In this document: piece by piece, positions 27,368 through 35,862 of the stretch
Numbering within the stretch: position 1 is the stretch's first letter
Layout: each line of letters opens with the position of its first letter
From: Rhodoferax sp. UBA6134
GTDB taxonomy: Bacteria; Pseudomonadota; Gammaproteobacteria; Burkholderiales; Burkholderiaceae_C
NCBI GenBank assembly: GCA_002422455.1
Contig: DIVK01000060.1
Span: 1,237 to 65,236, forward strand
DNA: 64,000 nucleotides
Direction of reading: 5' to 3'
Notes under the pieces: model-generated
Database searches by the model: none
Told to the model about the DNA's origin: nothing
The model's input: only the letters and a program-made list of their open reading frames with translations
Made by a program: the position numbers and the translations under genes

Positions 27368-27517
27368 TCATCGGGTGGGGGCGTTTTTCAGTTTGCCGCG
27401 CACAGGTACCACGGTGGTGACAGTGGGGCGCACGGCATCCGGCGACACCGGTTTGGGCGGTGCGGTGTCTTTTTTCGGCTTTTTCACCATTTTTTGGCTT
27501 TGCTGACCTTTTGCCAT
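27368..27517 (-). CDS. Small basic Lys/Pro-rich protein (MAKGQQ family)
   Basis: A 49-residue frame beginning MAKGQQSQKMVKKPKKDTA and preceded by an excellent AGGAGTG ribosome binding site. Short MAKGQQ...KKPKK proteins are recurrent in Comamonadaceae and other proteobacteria; no function is established. The Lys-rich first half and hydrophobic TVTTVVPVRGKL end suggest a nucleic-acid- or ribosome-associated peptide, which is speculation. It is divergent from the acetyltransferase gene; the 312-bp space between them (27518-27829) shows no other recognisable element. Confidence 0.65.
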   Translation of the reverse strand: MAKGQQSQKMVKKPKKDTAPPKPVSPDAVRPTVTTVVPVRGKLKNAPTR

Positions 27518-27829
27518 TTCACACTCCTGACAGTTACAGACCCAGCCATTTGAATGCTGGTTGGAAGGTTTGATTATCTGCCTGCGGGTGCCGGTTTGGG
27601 AGCGGCCGTGCGAAAAACGGGGTGTTTTCGCAATCAACCGGCTCACGGCCATGCCCCCGTGAACGTCGGCACGGTTTGGCGCGTGACTCGAAATGCACTG
27701 CCGCCTTGGGTCGTTGTTGGGCAGTCTTGTGGGACGAGTTGGACAAACCATGGAGCAGTGAGCATGCCGATTGCGGTGACAATCCGGTTCCGTTTTTACT
27801 TTTTGTTTGGCAAGTTCCAATTCTTTTTC

Positions 27830-28357
27830 ATGTCCGATACGTCCAATATTGAGGTCCGGCCCGCTACGTTGCGCGATGCCAAGGCCATTGCCGAAATTCA
27901 TGTCAGTGCCCGCCAGGCGGCGTTCAAGGCCGTGGTGCCTGGTGAAAAACTGCCGCCCCTGTCGCTGGAGAAGAGCCAGGCTTATTGGCGCGAAGCCATT
28001 GAGTTCGCCGAGCCGCAGGTGTATGTGGCGCTTGATGAGGGCAGGGTGGTCGGCTTTGTCGGCTTTGACCGCTCGCGCGACAAGGGCACGCCGTCCACCA
28101 CGGGCGAAATCTGGGCGATTTATGTCGCTACCACGCACTGGGGGCAGGGTGTTGGCCTGGCGCTGTGGGACGCGGCCCGCGAGGGTTTGCTGGAAGAGGG
28201 ATGCACCAAGGTGACGGTCTGGTTGCCGTTGGGGGACGAGCGCGCCTTGCGCTTTCATGACCTGGCCGGTTTCAAGCGCGAGATGACCAGCATCAAAACC
28301 GTGCCCATGGGGACGGTGCGGGTGGAGGAAATCCGGATGAAACGGGACCTGAGCTGA
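27830..28357 (+). CDS. GNAT family N-acetyltransferase
   Basis: 175 residues. IEVRPATLRDAKAIAEIHVSARQAAF at the start, EIWAIYVATTHWGQGVGLALWDAA (acetyl-CoA pyrophosphate loop) and ALRFHDLAGFKRE define a GNAT fold; substrate unknown. The ATG at 27830 is chosen because similarity begins there; the frame is open back to 27554, but upstream residues are not family-like, and no good ribosome binding site precedes either start. It is four bases from the following DUF808 gene, suggesting one transcript. Confidence 0.85.
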   Translation: MSDTSNIEVRPATLRDAKAIAEIHVSARQAAFKAVVPGEKLPPLSLEKSQAYWREAIEFAEPQVYVALDEGRVVGFVGFDRSRDKGTPSTTGEIWAIYVATTHWGQGVGLALWDAAREGLLEEGCTKVTVWLPLGDERALRFHDLAGFKREMTSIKTVPMGTVRVEEIRMKRDLS

Positions 28358-28360
28358 CCG

Positions 28361-29293
28361 ATGGCCAGCAGCCTGCTTGCGCTGATTGACGACATTGCCA
28401 CGGTGCTGGACGACGTGGCCGTGCTGACCCAGGTCGCAGCCAAAAAAACGGCGGGGGTGCTGGGCGATGACCTGGCGCTGAACGCCCAGCAGGTGGCCGG
28501 GGTCAGGGCGGAGCGGGAACTGCCGGTGGTTTGGGCGGTGTGCAAGGGATCCTTCCTCAACAAAACGATTCTGGTGCCGGCGGCACTGACCATCAGCACG
28601 CTGGCGTCCTGGGCCGTCACCCCGCTGCTGATGCTGGGCGGCGTCTTTCTCTGCTTTGAGGGATTTGAAAAATTGGCGCACAGGTTTTTGCACAGCGGGG
28701 CCGACGACGCGGCACACCATGCCGAGCTGGTGCGCGCGCTGGCAGACCCGGCGGTGGACCTGGTGGCGCTGGAGCGGGAAAAAATCAGAGGGGCGGTCCG
28801 CACCGATTTTATTTTGTCGGCCGAGATCATTGCCATCACATTGGGAACGGTGCAGGCCAGCCCGTTGCTCACGCAGGTGACGGTGTTGGGCGGCATCGCG
28901 GTCTTGATGACGGTGGGCGTCTACGGTTTGGTGGCATGCATTGTCAAGCTCGATGACGCCGGCCTTTACTTCAGCCAGCAAGCCGGCGACGGCGTGGCGG
29001 TGCGGCTGCAACGCAGTGCCGGGCGGGGCATTCTCAAGGCGGCGCCGTACCTCATGAAGGGGCTGTCGGTTGCCGGTACGGCGGCCATGTTTTTGGTCGG
29101 GGGCGGCATTTTGACGCACGGCATGCCAACACTTCATCGCTGGATCGAACACCTGAGCCAGGGCGCGGGCGTGACCTTGCAGGCACCCGTGGCGCTGGCG
29201 CTGGATGCCGGCGCAGGCATTGTGACGGGCGCTCTGGTGTTGGCTTTCGTCGGTCTGGTCAAGCGCTTCACTAGGGTTTTCCCTGAGTATTGA
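28361..29293 (+). CDS. DUF808 (YedI-like) inner-membrane protein
   Basis: 310 residues. LLALIDDIATVLDDVAVLTQVAAKKTAGVLGDDLALNAQQ is the strongly conserved family opening. About six membrane segments follow, with LLMLGGVFLCFEGFEKLAHRF and MLDDAGLYF-like loops. The family is widespread in proteobacteria without an assigned function. The gene starts 3 bp after the acetyltransferase stop. Confidence 0.85.
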   Translation: MASSLLALIDDIATVLDDVAVLTQVAAKKTAGVLGDDLALNAQQVAGVRAERELPVVWAVCKGSFLNKTILVPAALTISTLASWAVTPLLMLGGVFLCFEGFEKLAHRFLHSGADDAAHHAELVRALADPAVDLVALEREKIRGAVRTDFILSAEIIAITLGTVQASPLLTQVTVLGGIAVLMTVGVYGLVACIVKLDDAGLYFSQQAGDGVAVRLQRSAGRGILKAAPYLMKGLSVAGTAAMFLVGGGILTHGMPTLHRWIEHLSQGAGVTLQAPVALALDAGAGIVTGALVLAFVGLVKRFTRVFPEY

Positions 29294-29411
29294 CGCGGCC
29301 CAACCCTTTGGGTGTGAGCGTTTGAAGCTATTCAAAACATAGCAAGCTGGGTACACTGAAAAACGTTGCCTGGTACGTCGGGTACGCCCCGGGCCGCTTA
29401 CTGGAGGATGC

Positions 29412-30557
29412 TTGATTGTGAAAATGTTGAGACTGCCGCGTGCCAAGGTACAGATCGGTACTCTCCTGCCATGGAGCGTGCGTGACGCGCAAGGTCAGTT
29501 GCTGCTGTCGAAGGGGCATGTTGTCGAGAGTGAGCATCAGCTCGAGCAGTTGCTCGAGCGCGGGGCCTTTGTGGACGCGGAGGAGGTCAGGGCCGCGGCA
29601 GGGGTGGCCGAGCCGAAGCGGCCCAAGGCCACGCTGGTGGCACCGCCCAACCTGTTTGACCTGTGGGATCAGACTACGGATGCTTTGCACAAGTTGCTGA
29701 CCGACGTGGTTCAGGAGCCTGATTTTGCCGGGCGCATGGAGCAGTTTGCGCGGCACGTCGTGGAGCTGGTCGATCTCAATCCTGACATTGCCATCTACCG
29801 CTGTGTTCGCCAGGAACATGCCAAGAATTTCTACTACGGGTACGCCCATTCGGTGCATACCGCTACGCTGTGCATTTTGATGGCCCGGCATCTGAAATGG
29901 CCGGCGCACCGCATGATGAGTCTGGTCAAGGCGGCACTCAGCATGAATATGACGATTCTGGACTTGCAGGGGCAGATGGCGGGGCAGGACGTGCCCATGA
30001 AAGACAAGCAGCGGGCGGCCATTCACGAACATCCAGTGCAGGTTGTTGCGCTGCTTGAGCAAGCCGGTATTGCCGATGCCGACTGGCTGGCGGCCGTGCG
30101 GCAACATCATGAGCGGCCGGACGGAAGCGGTTATCCACTCGGGTGCGAAGACGTCTGCGAGATGGCGGTGGCGCTGCGGGTGGCCGACGTGTTGATGGCC
30201 AAAATCAGCCCGCGTGTCCTGCGCACGGCGCTCTCGCCGCAGGAGGCGGTGCGCCAGCTCTATCGGGAGGATAAGGGCGGCCCGCTGTCGACGGCCATCA
30301 TCAAGGAGTTTGGCATTTACCCGCCCGGTGATTTTGTCAGGCTCGCCTCGGGTGAATTGGGCATCGTGGTGCAACGGACGGACAACGCGCGGGCGCCGGT
30401 CGTGGCCTCCATCACGGACACGGCCGGTCACCCCGTGGTGCGCACGCTGCGCCATGACACCAAGGAGCCCGGCTTTGCGATTGTGGGCAACGTGGTTGAC
30501 AAGTCGATGCTCACGCGTTTGCCGCCGGAGCGTTTGTATGGTTTTTCCGTGGCGTGA
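29412..30557 (+). CDS. HD-GYP domain protein with degenerate catalytic HD
   Basis: About 380 residues. An N-terminal PilZ-like or DUF3391-like region is followed by an HD-GYP domain (about 135-320). HSVHTATLCILMARHL, HEHPVQVVALLE and HHERPDGSGYPLG are kept, but the position of the metal-binding HD pair (normally LLHDIGK) reads ALSMNMTILDL. HD-GYP enzymes hydrolyse cyclic-di-GMP; loss of the HD pair predicts a weak or inactive enzyme, perhaps a c-di-GMP sensor. Possible starts are TTG 29412, GTG 29418 and ATG 29424; GGAGG at 29403 fits the first two. Confidence 0.83.
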   Translation: MIVKMLRLPRAKVQIGTLLPWSVRDAQGQLLLSKGHVVESEHQLEQLLERGAFVDAEEVRAAAGVAEPKRPKATLVAPPNLFDLWDQTTDALHKLLTDVVQEPDFAGRMEQFARHVVELVDLNPDIAIYRCVRQEHAKNFYYGYAHSVHTATLCILMARHLKWPAHRMMSLVKAALSMNMTILDLQGQMAGQDVPMKDKQRAAIHEHPVQVVALLEQAGIADADWLAAVRQHHERPDGSGYPLGCEDVCEMAVALRVADVLMAKISPRVLRTALSPQEAVRQLYREDKGGPLSTAIIKEFGIYPPGDFVRLASGELGIVVQRTDNARAPVVASITDTAGHPVVRTLRHDTKEPGFAIVGNVVDKSMLTRLPPERLYGFSVA

Positions 30558-30569
30558 TGGCGCCGGGTC

Positions 30570-30962
30570 TCAGGTTTGGGACCGCATGCGGTCCTTTGCC
30601 ACGAAATACTTGCGCGCGTAGGCTACCAGTTGCGCATCGCTCGGATGGTCCACGGTTTCCACGCCGATCACCTTGCTTGCCATGCCGTGGTCATGGGCAT
30701 GAATATGCTTGATCAGTTGCAGCTTGGCATGGGCCGGGCCAACCACCAGAATTTCCTGTGCATCCTTCAGGGCCTCGACGATGCCGTGATAGTAGGCCGG
30801 GTCTTCGGCCTGGCGTCCGGCGCCCACGACGCCGCCCTTGGCGTGTAAACGGGTGTGGGGTTTGGCGGGGTGAATCACGGATTTCTCCACGTCGTCCGGG
30901 CTGACGTGCATCACGTGGGCCTCGGAGTGGTCGAGCCAGACGACGGCATGGTAATGAGACAT
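30570..30962 (-). CDS. eRF1-domain-3-like 'translational machinery' protein
   Basis: 130 residues starting SHYHAVVWLDHSEAHVMHV, with EILVVGPAHAKLQLIKHIHAHD and VDHPSDAQLVAYARKYF. It belongs to a small family annotated as translational machinery protein by resemblance to the third domain of peptide-release factor eRF1; real function unknown. It is convergent with the HD-GYP gene. The region 30963-31194 upstream has no recognised feature. Confidence 0.75.
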   Translation of the reverse strand: MSHYHAVVWLDHSEAHVMHVSPDDVEKSVIHPAKPHTRLHAKGGVVGAGRQAEDPAYYHGIVEALKDAQEILVVGPAHAKLQLIKHIHAHDHGMASKVIGVETVDHPSDAQLVAYARKYFVAKDRMRSQT

Positions 30963-31194
30963 GTTCTTCCTTTTCAGTTTGATGGGGCTTCAGCTTAGGC
31001 GGTTGCGGGCAGGGTGTATTGAGCAGGGTCAAGACTGTTCGATTTCTGCCTGTCTCGGCATTCTCTCATTCCCTCCGTTCTTCAGGGCCATTCGGTTCGC
31101 GTTCCTGGAGAGACTGTCTGGAATGCACGATCGATGACAGTGTCGCGTACGGGCGCGATGCGTTGCGCCGTGCGTTCAGATAGAATGCGCCGCC

Positions 31195-31551
31195 ATGTCC
31201 AGTCGGCTTCGCGCGATCCTTTTGTTGCTGCCCATTTTATGGCAGCTGTTGCCTGTGCTCAGTCCCCTGAGCGTGGTAGAGCGGGCCGTCGAACTGGAAC
31301 ACGCAGCGCTCCATTGGCAGGACACTGATCATCATCACCATGATGGTGATCAGTCATTTCACGTGGATGACACTGGTGGAGCTTCCATGCATTTTCATGC
31401 GGATGGTGAGTTCAACACCGCGGGCCCGCTGACCACGGGCTGGTCTCGCGTGGCAGCAGGCCAGCCGCCATCTCCGGACATGGACGAGGAATCCTTTTTT
31501 CCATCGGCTCATCTTGAAGGCCCCCTGCGGCCCCCCAGACGCACCGCCTGA
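31195..31551 (+). CDS. Small His-rich exported protein, CzcI-like
   Basis: 118 residues: an N-terminal hydrophobic signal/anchor (RAILLLLPILWQLLPVL), a His/Asp-rich middle (HWQDTDHHHHDGD, MHFHADGE) that looks like a metal-binding tract, and the tail GPLRPPRR. CzcI proteins are small periplasmic proteins that modulate metal-efflux operons and end in a similar ...PYRPPR. A second protein of the same design lies at 34251, just before czcB. A TAGAAT hexamer at 31181 sits 9 bp before the ATG and no ribosome binding site is apparent. Assignment rests on composition and context. Confidence 0.6.
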   Translation: MSSRLRAILLLLPILWQLLPVLSPLSVVERAVELEHAALHWQDTDHHHHDGDQSFHVDDTGGASMHFHADGEFNTAGPLTTGWSRVAAGQPPSPDMDEESFFPSAHLEGPLRPPRRTA

Positions 31552-31675
31552 GGCTGGTCAGCGCCCGCTCCTGGGCGCTTGCATTCCTTCCCCGACCTGC
31601 CGGCCGTTCGCCTGAACAGGCGCTGCTGCCCTGAGCGTCGTGTCCTTCCATAGATTTGAAAAAAAGGTGGTTTTC

Positions 31676-32710
31676 ATGAGTGCCGTAGCGAAAGTGTGGC
31701 GTCCTGATTCAAGACTGACGGATCGCGTTGACCTGTCTGTTGTGGTTCCCATTTACAACGAGCGCCCGGTGCTCCCCCTGCTCTACAGGCGGTTGCGCAG
31801 CGTGCTGGACCCGTTGGAAACAAGCTATGAGATCGTGCTGGTTGACGATGGCAGCAGCGACGGCAGCGGTGATGCCCTGCTTGAACTGGCGGCGACCAGC
31901 TCAGTGGTCAAGGTTGTTCGCCTGAGCCGCAATTTCGGCAAGGAGGCTGCCCTGACTGCGGGGCTGGACCAGACGTGCGGCGAGGCGGTGATCATCCTGG
32001 ATGCAGACTTGCAGGATCCGCCGGAACTCATTTCGCAGATGCTGGCCGCGTTTCGCAATGGCTCCGACATTGTCTGCATGCGACGGCGTTCCCGCGCGGG
32101 TGAGACCTGGATCAAGCGTCTCAGTGCGCATCTTTTTTACCGTTTGTTAAACCGCATCAGCCAGGTTGAAATTCCTGAGGATACGGGCGATTTTCGTCTG
32201 ATGAGCCGGCGTGTTGTCAACGCCTTGCAACTTTTGCCGGAGCGAAATCGCTACATGAAGGGGTTGTTTGCCTGGGTTGGCTTTCCCACGCACGTGATTG
32301 AGTATGACCGTGAGGCCCGCGCTGCCGGTTCGACCAAATGGGGTGCGCTGGGGCTCTTCGGGCTGGCGTTCGAGGGAATTACGTCGTTTTCGGTGGCGCC
32401 ATTGCGTTGGGCCACCGGTCTGGGGTTGCTGGTCGCGCTGCTTGGTACTTCGTTCGGACTCTGGATCGTGGTCAATACCCTGATGTTTGGCAATCCCGTC
32501 GGGGGCTATCCATCCCTGATCGCCGTGATCACCTTCATGGGCGGCATTCAGTTGTTGTCCATCGGACTGGTCGGTGAATACGTCGGTAAAGTCTATTCCG
32601 AAACCAAGCAACGTCCCCTTTATGTGATTCGGGATGTCATCAGAAAAACTGCTGTGTCCGCAGATACAGCCCTTCTGCCGGAGCGCAAGTTTCATGTTGC
32701 ATCGAATTAA
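31676..32710 (+). CDS. GT2 polyprenyl-phosphate glycosyltransferase (ArnC/GtrB-like)
   Basis: 344 residues. The GT-A catalytic domain has SVVVPIYNERPVLP, LVDDGSSDGSGDALL and the Asp motif ILDADLQDPPELI. Two C-terminal membrane helices (PLRWATGLGLLVALLGTSF, LIAVITFMGGIQLLSIGLVGEYVGKVYSETKQRP) are typical of enzymes that load a sugar onto undecaprenyl phosphate at the inner membrane. Start at 31676 with AAGGTGG upstream; the frame is open to 31640. The 3' end overlaps the next gene by 17 bp, so the two are a functional pair. Confidence 0.88.
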   Translation: MSAVAKVWRPDSRLTDRVDLSVVVPIYNERPVLPLLYRRLRSVLDPLETSYEIVLVDDGSSDGSGDALLELAATSSVVKVVRLSRNFGKEAALTAGLDQTCGEAVIILDADLQDPPELISQMLAAFRNGSDIVCMRRRSRAGETWIKRLSAHLFYRLLNRISQVEIPEDTGDFRLMSRRVVNALQLLPERNRYMKGLFAWVGFPTHVIEYDREARAAGSTKWGALGLFGLAFEGITSFSVAPLRWATGLGLLVALLGTSFGLWIVVNTLMFGNPVGGYPSLIAVITFMGGIQLLSIGLVGEYVGKVYSETKQRPLYVIRDVIRKTAVSADTALLPERKFHVASN

Positions 32711-34145
32711 CGGCTGGTGGTGGCTGCTGGGCGCCGTCCTGGGCCTGCGTTTGCTGGGCATGGTATGGCTTCCGTTTGCAGACACCACCGAACCGCGTTA
32801 CGCTGAAATCTCCCGTTTGATGGTCACTACCGGTGACTGGATCACGCCCTGGTTCGCACCGGGCATTCCCTTCTGGGGCAAACCGCCGCTTGCTTTCTGG
32901 AGCGAGGCCGCTTCGTTCAAATTGCTGGGCGTCAACGAATTTGCGGCCCGGCTGCCGTCCTGGCTGGCCACCTTGGGAACGCTGGCTTTGATCCATGTCC
33001 ATGCCCGTTCCTTTTTCGGTGCGCGCGTTGCCCGATGGTCGCTTCTCGTCTACAGCACTTGTGCGTTGGTGTACGTCGCCGCCGGTGCCGTGCTTATGGA
33101 CCCTTTTTTGGCACTCGCCACCACCTGGGCCATGGTGGCCTTCGCCATGGCGACGCGGCAGCCCACCTGGCCGTGGCAGTACGGTTTTTTTGTGGCCCTT
33201 GCCGTCGGTCTTCTGGCCAAGGGGCCGTTGATGCTGGTACTGGTGGCCGGACCCTTGATTCCCTGGCTGGCGTGGCATCCATCTGCGCGGGAGTCCTGCA
33301 AGACCTTGCCCTGGTTTTCCGGACTGGCACTCATGTTGGCATTGAGCGCGCCCTGGTACGTTTTGGCGGAACTGAAAACTCCCGGCTTTCTGAATTATTT
33401 TCTGGTTGGCGAGCATTTCCTGCGTTTCGTCGATTCTGGCTGGGCCGGTGACCTGTATGGCAATGCCCATGAACGGATGAAAGGCGCAATCTGGCTGGAC
33501 GTGTTGTTGGCTTCCTTTCCGTGGGGCGTTGTGGCTCTGGGTGTGCTGCTGCGCCGGGTTGTTGATCCGGCCGGACGACGCGCGCTCGGGCAAGCGCTGC
33601 AAGATCCGGGCAAGACTTATTTGCTCGCCTGGGCGTTGTTTACCCCCGTATTCTTTACGTTCGCGGGCAATATTTTGTGGACCTATGTACTGCCCGGGCT
33701 GGCTGCCTTCAGCATCCTGACGGCCATTGCACTGGCCGAGTGGCAGGAAAAAAGAAAACTCAACCGGCGCATGTTGTACGCGCTTGCCAGTCTCTGTCCC
33801 TTACTGATATCTGCTTACATGGTCCTGGTCGTGGCTCAGCCGCAGCGCTTGAAAACCGAGAAGGAACTCGTCGCCCATGCTGTACGGCATATGCAGCCTG
33901 GAGAGCGGCTGGCCTTTCTGGGGGCGACGCCATTCTCGGCAACGTTTTATTCCCGGGGTCAGGCCAGCTCCATCACAAGTGAAGACCTGGCCGCCACGGT
34001 GAGTCGCCCCACTGGGCTGTACCTCGCTGTGCCCAGGGCCGAATTTGATCAGGTGTCAAAGAGCCTGAACATGCCGCTCACCAAAGTATTCGAGAGTCAA
34101 CGGTATATATTGACGATCGTTTCCCATCAATCACCGGGATATTGA
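32694..34145 (+). CDS. ArnT/PMT-family (GT83-like) membrane glycosyltransferase
   Basis: 483 residues with about twelve membrane helices. The first periplasmic loop FADTTEPRYAEISRLMVTTGDWITPWFAPGIPFWGKPPL is the catalytic signature of ArnT-type transferases, which move a sugar from undecaprenyl phosphate to lipid A or another periplasmic acceptor. Together with the preceding ArnC/GtrB-like enzyme it forms a two-step glycan-decoration module. The ATG at 32694 has GGAG at suitable distance and overlaps the upstream stop. Acceptor and sugar are unknown; no arnA/arnB-type sugar-synthesis genes are in the window. Confidence 0.87.
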   Translation: MLHRINGWWWLLGAVLGLRLLGMVWLPFADTTEPRYAEISRLMVTTGDWITPWFAPGIPFWGKPPLAFWSEAASFKLLGVNEFAARLPSWLATLGTLALIHVHARSFFGARVARWSLLVYSTCALVYVAAGAVLMDPFLALATTWAMVAFAMATRQPTWPWQYGFFVALAVGLLAKGPLMLVLVAGPLIPWLAWHPSARESCKTLPWFSGLALMLALSAPWYVLAELKTPGFLNYFLVGEHFLRFVDSGWAGDLYGNAHERMKGAIWLDVLLASFPWGVVALGVLLRRVVDPAGRRALGQALQDPGKTYLLAWALFTPVFFTFAGNILWTYVLPGLAAFSILTAIALAEWQEKRKLNRRMLYALASLCPLLISAYMVLVVAQPQRLKTEKELVAHAVRHMQPGERLAFLGATPFSATFYSRGQASSITSEDLAATVSRPTGLYLAVPRAEFDQVSKSLNMPLTKVFESQRYILTIVSHQSPGY

Positions 34146-34250
34146 AAGTCGGCGTGTATCATGATCAGGGAAGGGGAACATTTTGACGAAATCCCGTCCT
34201 GCAGGGTAGGGCAAAAACGCCCTGTGCAATGAGCCGGGGTCTATAAATAA

Positions 34251-34631
34251 ATGCGCAGGTTGCCACGAACCATTCTGTCGTTGATGTTGCTGCTCTTCCT
34301 GCTGGCAAGCTTGGGTGCGCGCGGGTTTCATTCGAAAGAGTTGCTTCACGACCTGGAGCACCATGGTCAAAACAGCAATGCAATTCTGGATTGCGCCCAC
34401 GAAGCAACTGCGCCTGACAACGGTGAAAAAGCACAGTCTGAACCGTTCGACGAAGCCGAACATCATCTGTTTCATTCCGTCAGCACGCAGTACCTGCTGG
34501 CAAGCGCCATAGGAAATTTCTCCTGGGATGCCTCCGCTCCGATATTGGTGCCGGCTTCGGATGCCCCCAAGCTGCCAGCGGCTGAGCTTGAGCCGCCCTA
34601 CCGGCCACCCCGAAGCCTGACCCTCACCTGA
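34251..34631 (+). CDS. Small His-containing exported protein, CzcI-like
   Basis: 126 residues with a signal peptide (LPRTILSLMLLLFLLASLGARG), His clusters (LLHDLEHHGQ, EAEHHLFH) and the tail PPYRPPRSLTLT, which matches CzcI-type regulatory proteins of cobalt-zinc-cadmium efflux operons. It is 100 bp upstream of czcB on the same strand. TATAAA at 34242 is immediately before the ATG and no ribosome binding site is seen, so the transcript may be leaderless or the true start may be internal. Confidence 0.65.
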   Translation: MRRLPRTILSLMLLLFLLASLGARGFHSKELLHDLEHHGQNSNAILDCAHEATAPDNGEKAQSEPFDEAEHHLFHSVSTQYLLASAIGNFSWDASAPILVPASDAPKLPAAELEPPYRPPRSLTLT

Positions 34632-34731
34632 CCGCGCCTGCGTCGCGGAGTCGCTTGCGTTTTTTCTTCCGGCTCATCCGGACTGCGTTGCCATGCCTGG
34701 CACGTTTTCAGATATTTCTTGAGGTTTCGTC

Positions 34732-35862
34732 ATGAACATGAATCGTTCGTTCTTTCCGGCTCGCGTCAGCGCCTGTGCCATGGCGGTGCTCTGCACCTTG
34801 ACAATCACAGCACAGGCGGCAGACCGGCCCGCGAAATTTGTTGTGGCCAGCAGTCAGGTGCAGGCCTTGGGCATCCAGACGATGCCATTGCAAAACCAGG
34901 CAGAGTCGGTGCGAACCAGTTACCCGGCGCAGGTTGTGATGCCGCCGAATGCAGAGCGGGTCATCAGTTCGCCGGTGGCGGGGTTGATCCTGCAGTTGCT
35001 GGTGCAGCCTAACCAGATGGTGCGCGCTGGCGCGCCCTTGGTCCGTATTGCCAGCCCGGAACTCGGGCAGTTGCAGTTGCAGCTGCTTCAGGCCGGTGCC
35101 CGCGCCACGCTGGCCCGGCAGGCGGCCCAGCGGGAAAAGGATCTTTTTGACGAGGGGCTGATCGCGCAGCGCCGCGTGCAGGAGGCGCAAGCGGCCATGC
35201 AGGAGGCCGAGGCGACGCTGAAACAGGCCAAAACCGCCTTGCGTCTGGGCGGCATGCCGCTGGCCACCATCGACCGTGTGGCGGCATCCGGCAACCCCCA
35301 GGACAGCCTGGTGCTGAGCGCAACGCAGGCCGGTGTGGTGACCGAAATCAAGGTCAAGCCGGGTCAGCGGGTCGACGCCAGCACGCCCTTGCTGCACCTG
35401 GCGCAGACCGGCACGCTGTGGCTTGAAATCCAGGTGCCGGTGGCTGACAGCGGCGGTTGGGCGCCGGGTACCCCACTGAAGGCGCCGGGACGCGACATCA
35501 CGGCGCGGATTCTGAGCAGTGGTGCCACGGTTGCCGCCGACAGTCAGATGGTGGTGATGCGGGCCGTGGTTCAGGGCAAGGTTGGCCAGGTGCGGCCGGG
35601 CGAGCTGTTGAGCGTCGAGTTGCCAGTGGCGGCCACGGCGGGCGGATGGGATCTACCGTTATCCGCCGTGGCGCATGACGACGATCAGGCCTATGTATTC
35701 GTGCGCACGCCGGATGGGTTTGAAGCGAGACCTGTCAAGGTCGTGGCCAGTGCCGCTCAGCGGGTCCGGGTGCAGGGTCCGGTCAAGGCGGGCGAGCAGG
35801 TCGCGGTCAGCGGTGTGGTGGCACTCAAGGGCGCCTGGTTGAATGACAGGGAGAGTAAGTGA
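34732..35862 (+). CDS. czcB: HME-RND efflux periplasmic adaptor subunit (CzcB-like)
   Basis: 376 residues. A signal peptide (VSACAMAVLCTLTITAQA) leads to barrel, lipoyl and coiled-coil hairpin segments: VISSPVAGLILQLLVQPNQMVRAGAPLVRI, the long helix GQLQLQLLQAGARATLARQAAQREKDLFDEGL, and the second lipoyl half ATQAGVVTEIKVKPGQRVDASTPLLHLAQ. It links the inner-membrane pump to the outer-membrane channel. ATG at 34732 has GAGG upstream; the stop overlaps the czcA start (TGATG). The symbol reflects family; metal specificity is unproven. Confidence 0.88.
   Translation: MNMNRSFFPARVSACAMAVLCTLTITAQAADRPAKFVVASSQVQALGIQTMPLQNQAESVRTSYPAQVVMPPNAERVISSPVAGLILQLLVQPNQMVRAGAPLVRIASPELGQLQLQLLQAGARATLARQAAQREKDLFDEGLIAQRRVQEAQAAMQEAEATLKQAKTALRLGGMPLATIDRVAASGNPQDSLVLSATQAGVVTEIKVKPGQRVDASTPLLHLAQTGTLWLEIQVPVADSGGWAPGTPLKAPGRDITARILSSGATVAADSQMVVMRAVVQGKVGQVRPGELLSVELPVAATAGGWDLPLSAVAHDDDQAYVFVRTPDGFEARPVKVVASAAQRVRVQGPVKAGEQVAVSGVVALKGAWLNDRESK

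Noticed and set aside
29316..29345. GCTAT-N7-ATAGC hairpin before the HD-GYP gene as a terminator
   Set aside because: The stem is only five AT-rich pairs with no T-run; too weak to call.
27368..29446. A 692-codon minus-strand frame across the acetyltransferase and DUF808 genes
   Set aside because: Only its last 49 codons (the MAKGQQ protein) are supported; the rest is antisense to two well-supported genes.
31140..31194. Sigma70 promoter directly before the first His-rich gene
   Set aside because: TAGAAT is a good -10, but no -35 at 16-18 bp was found, so it is only mentioned, not annotated.
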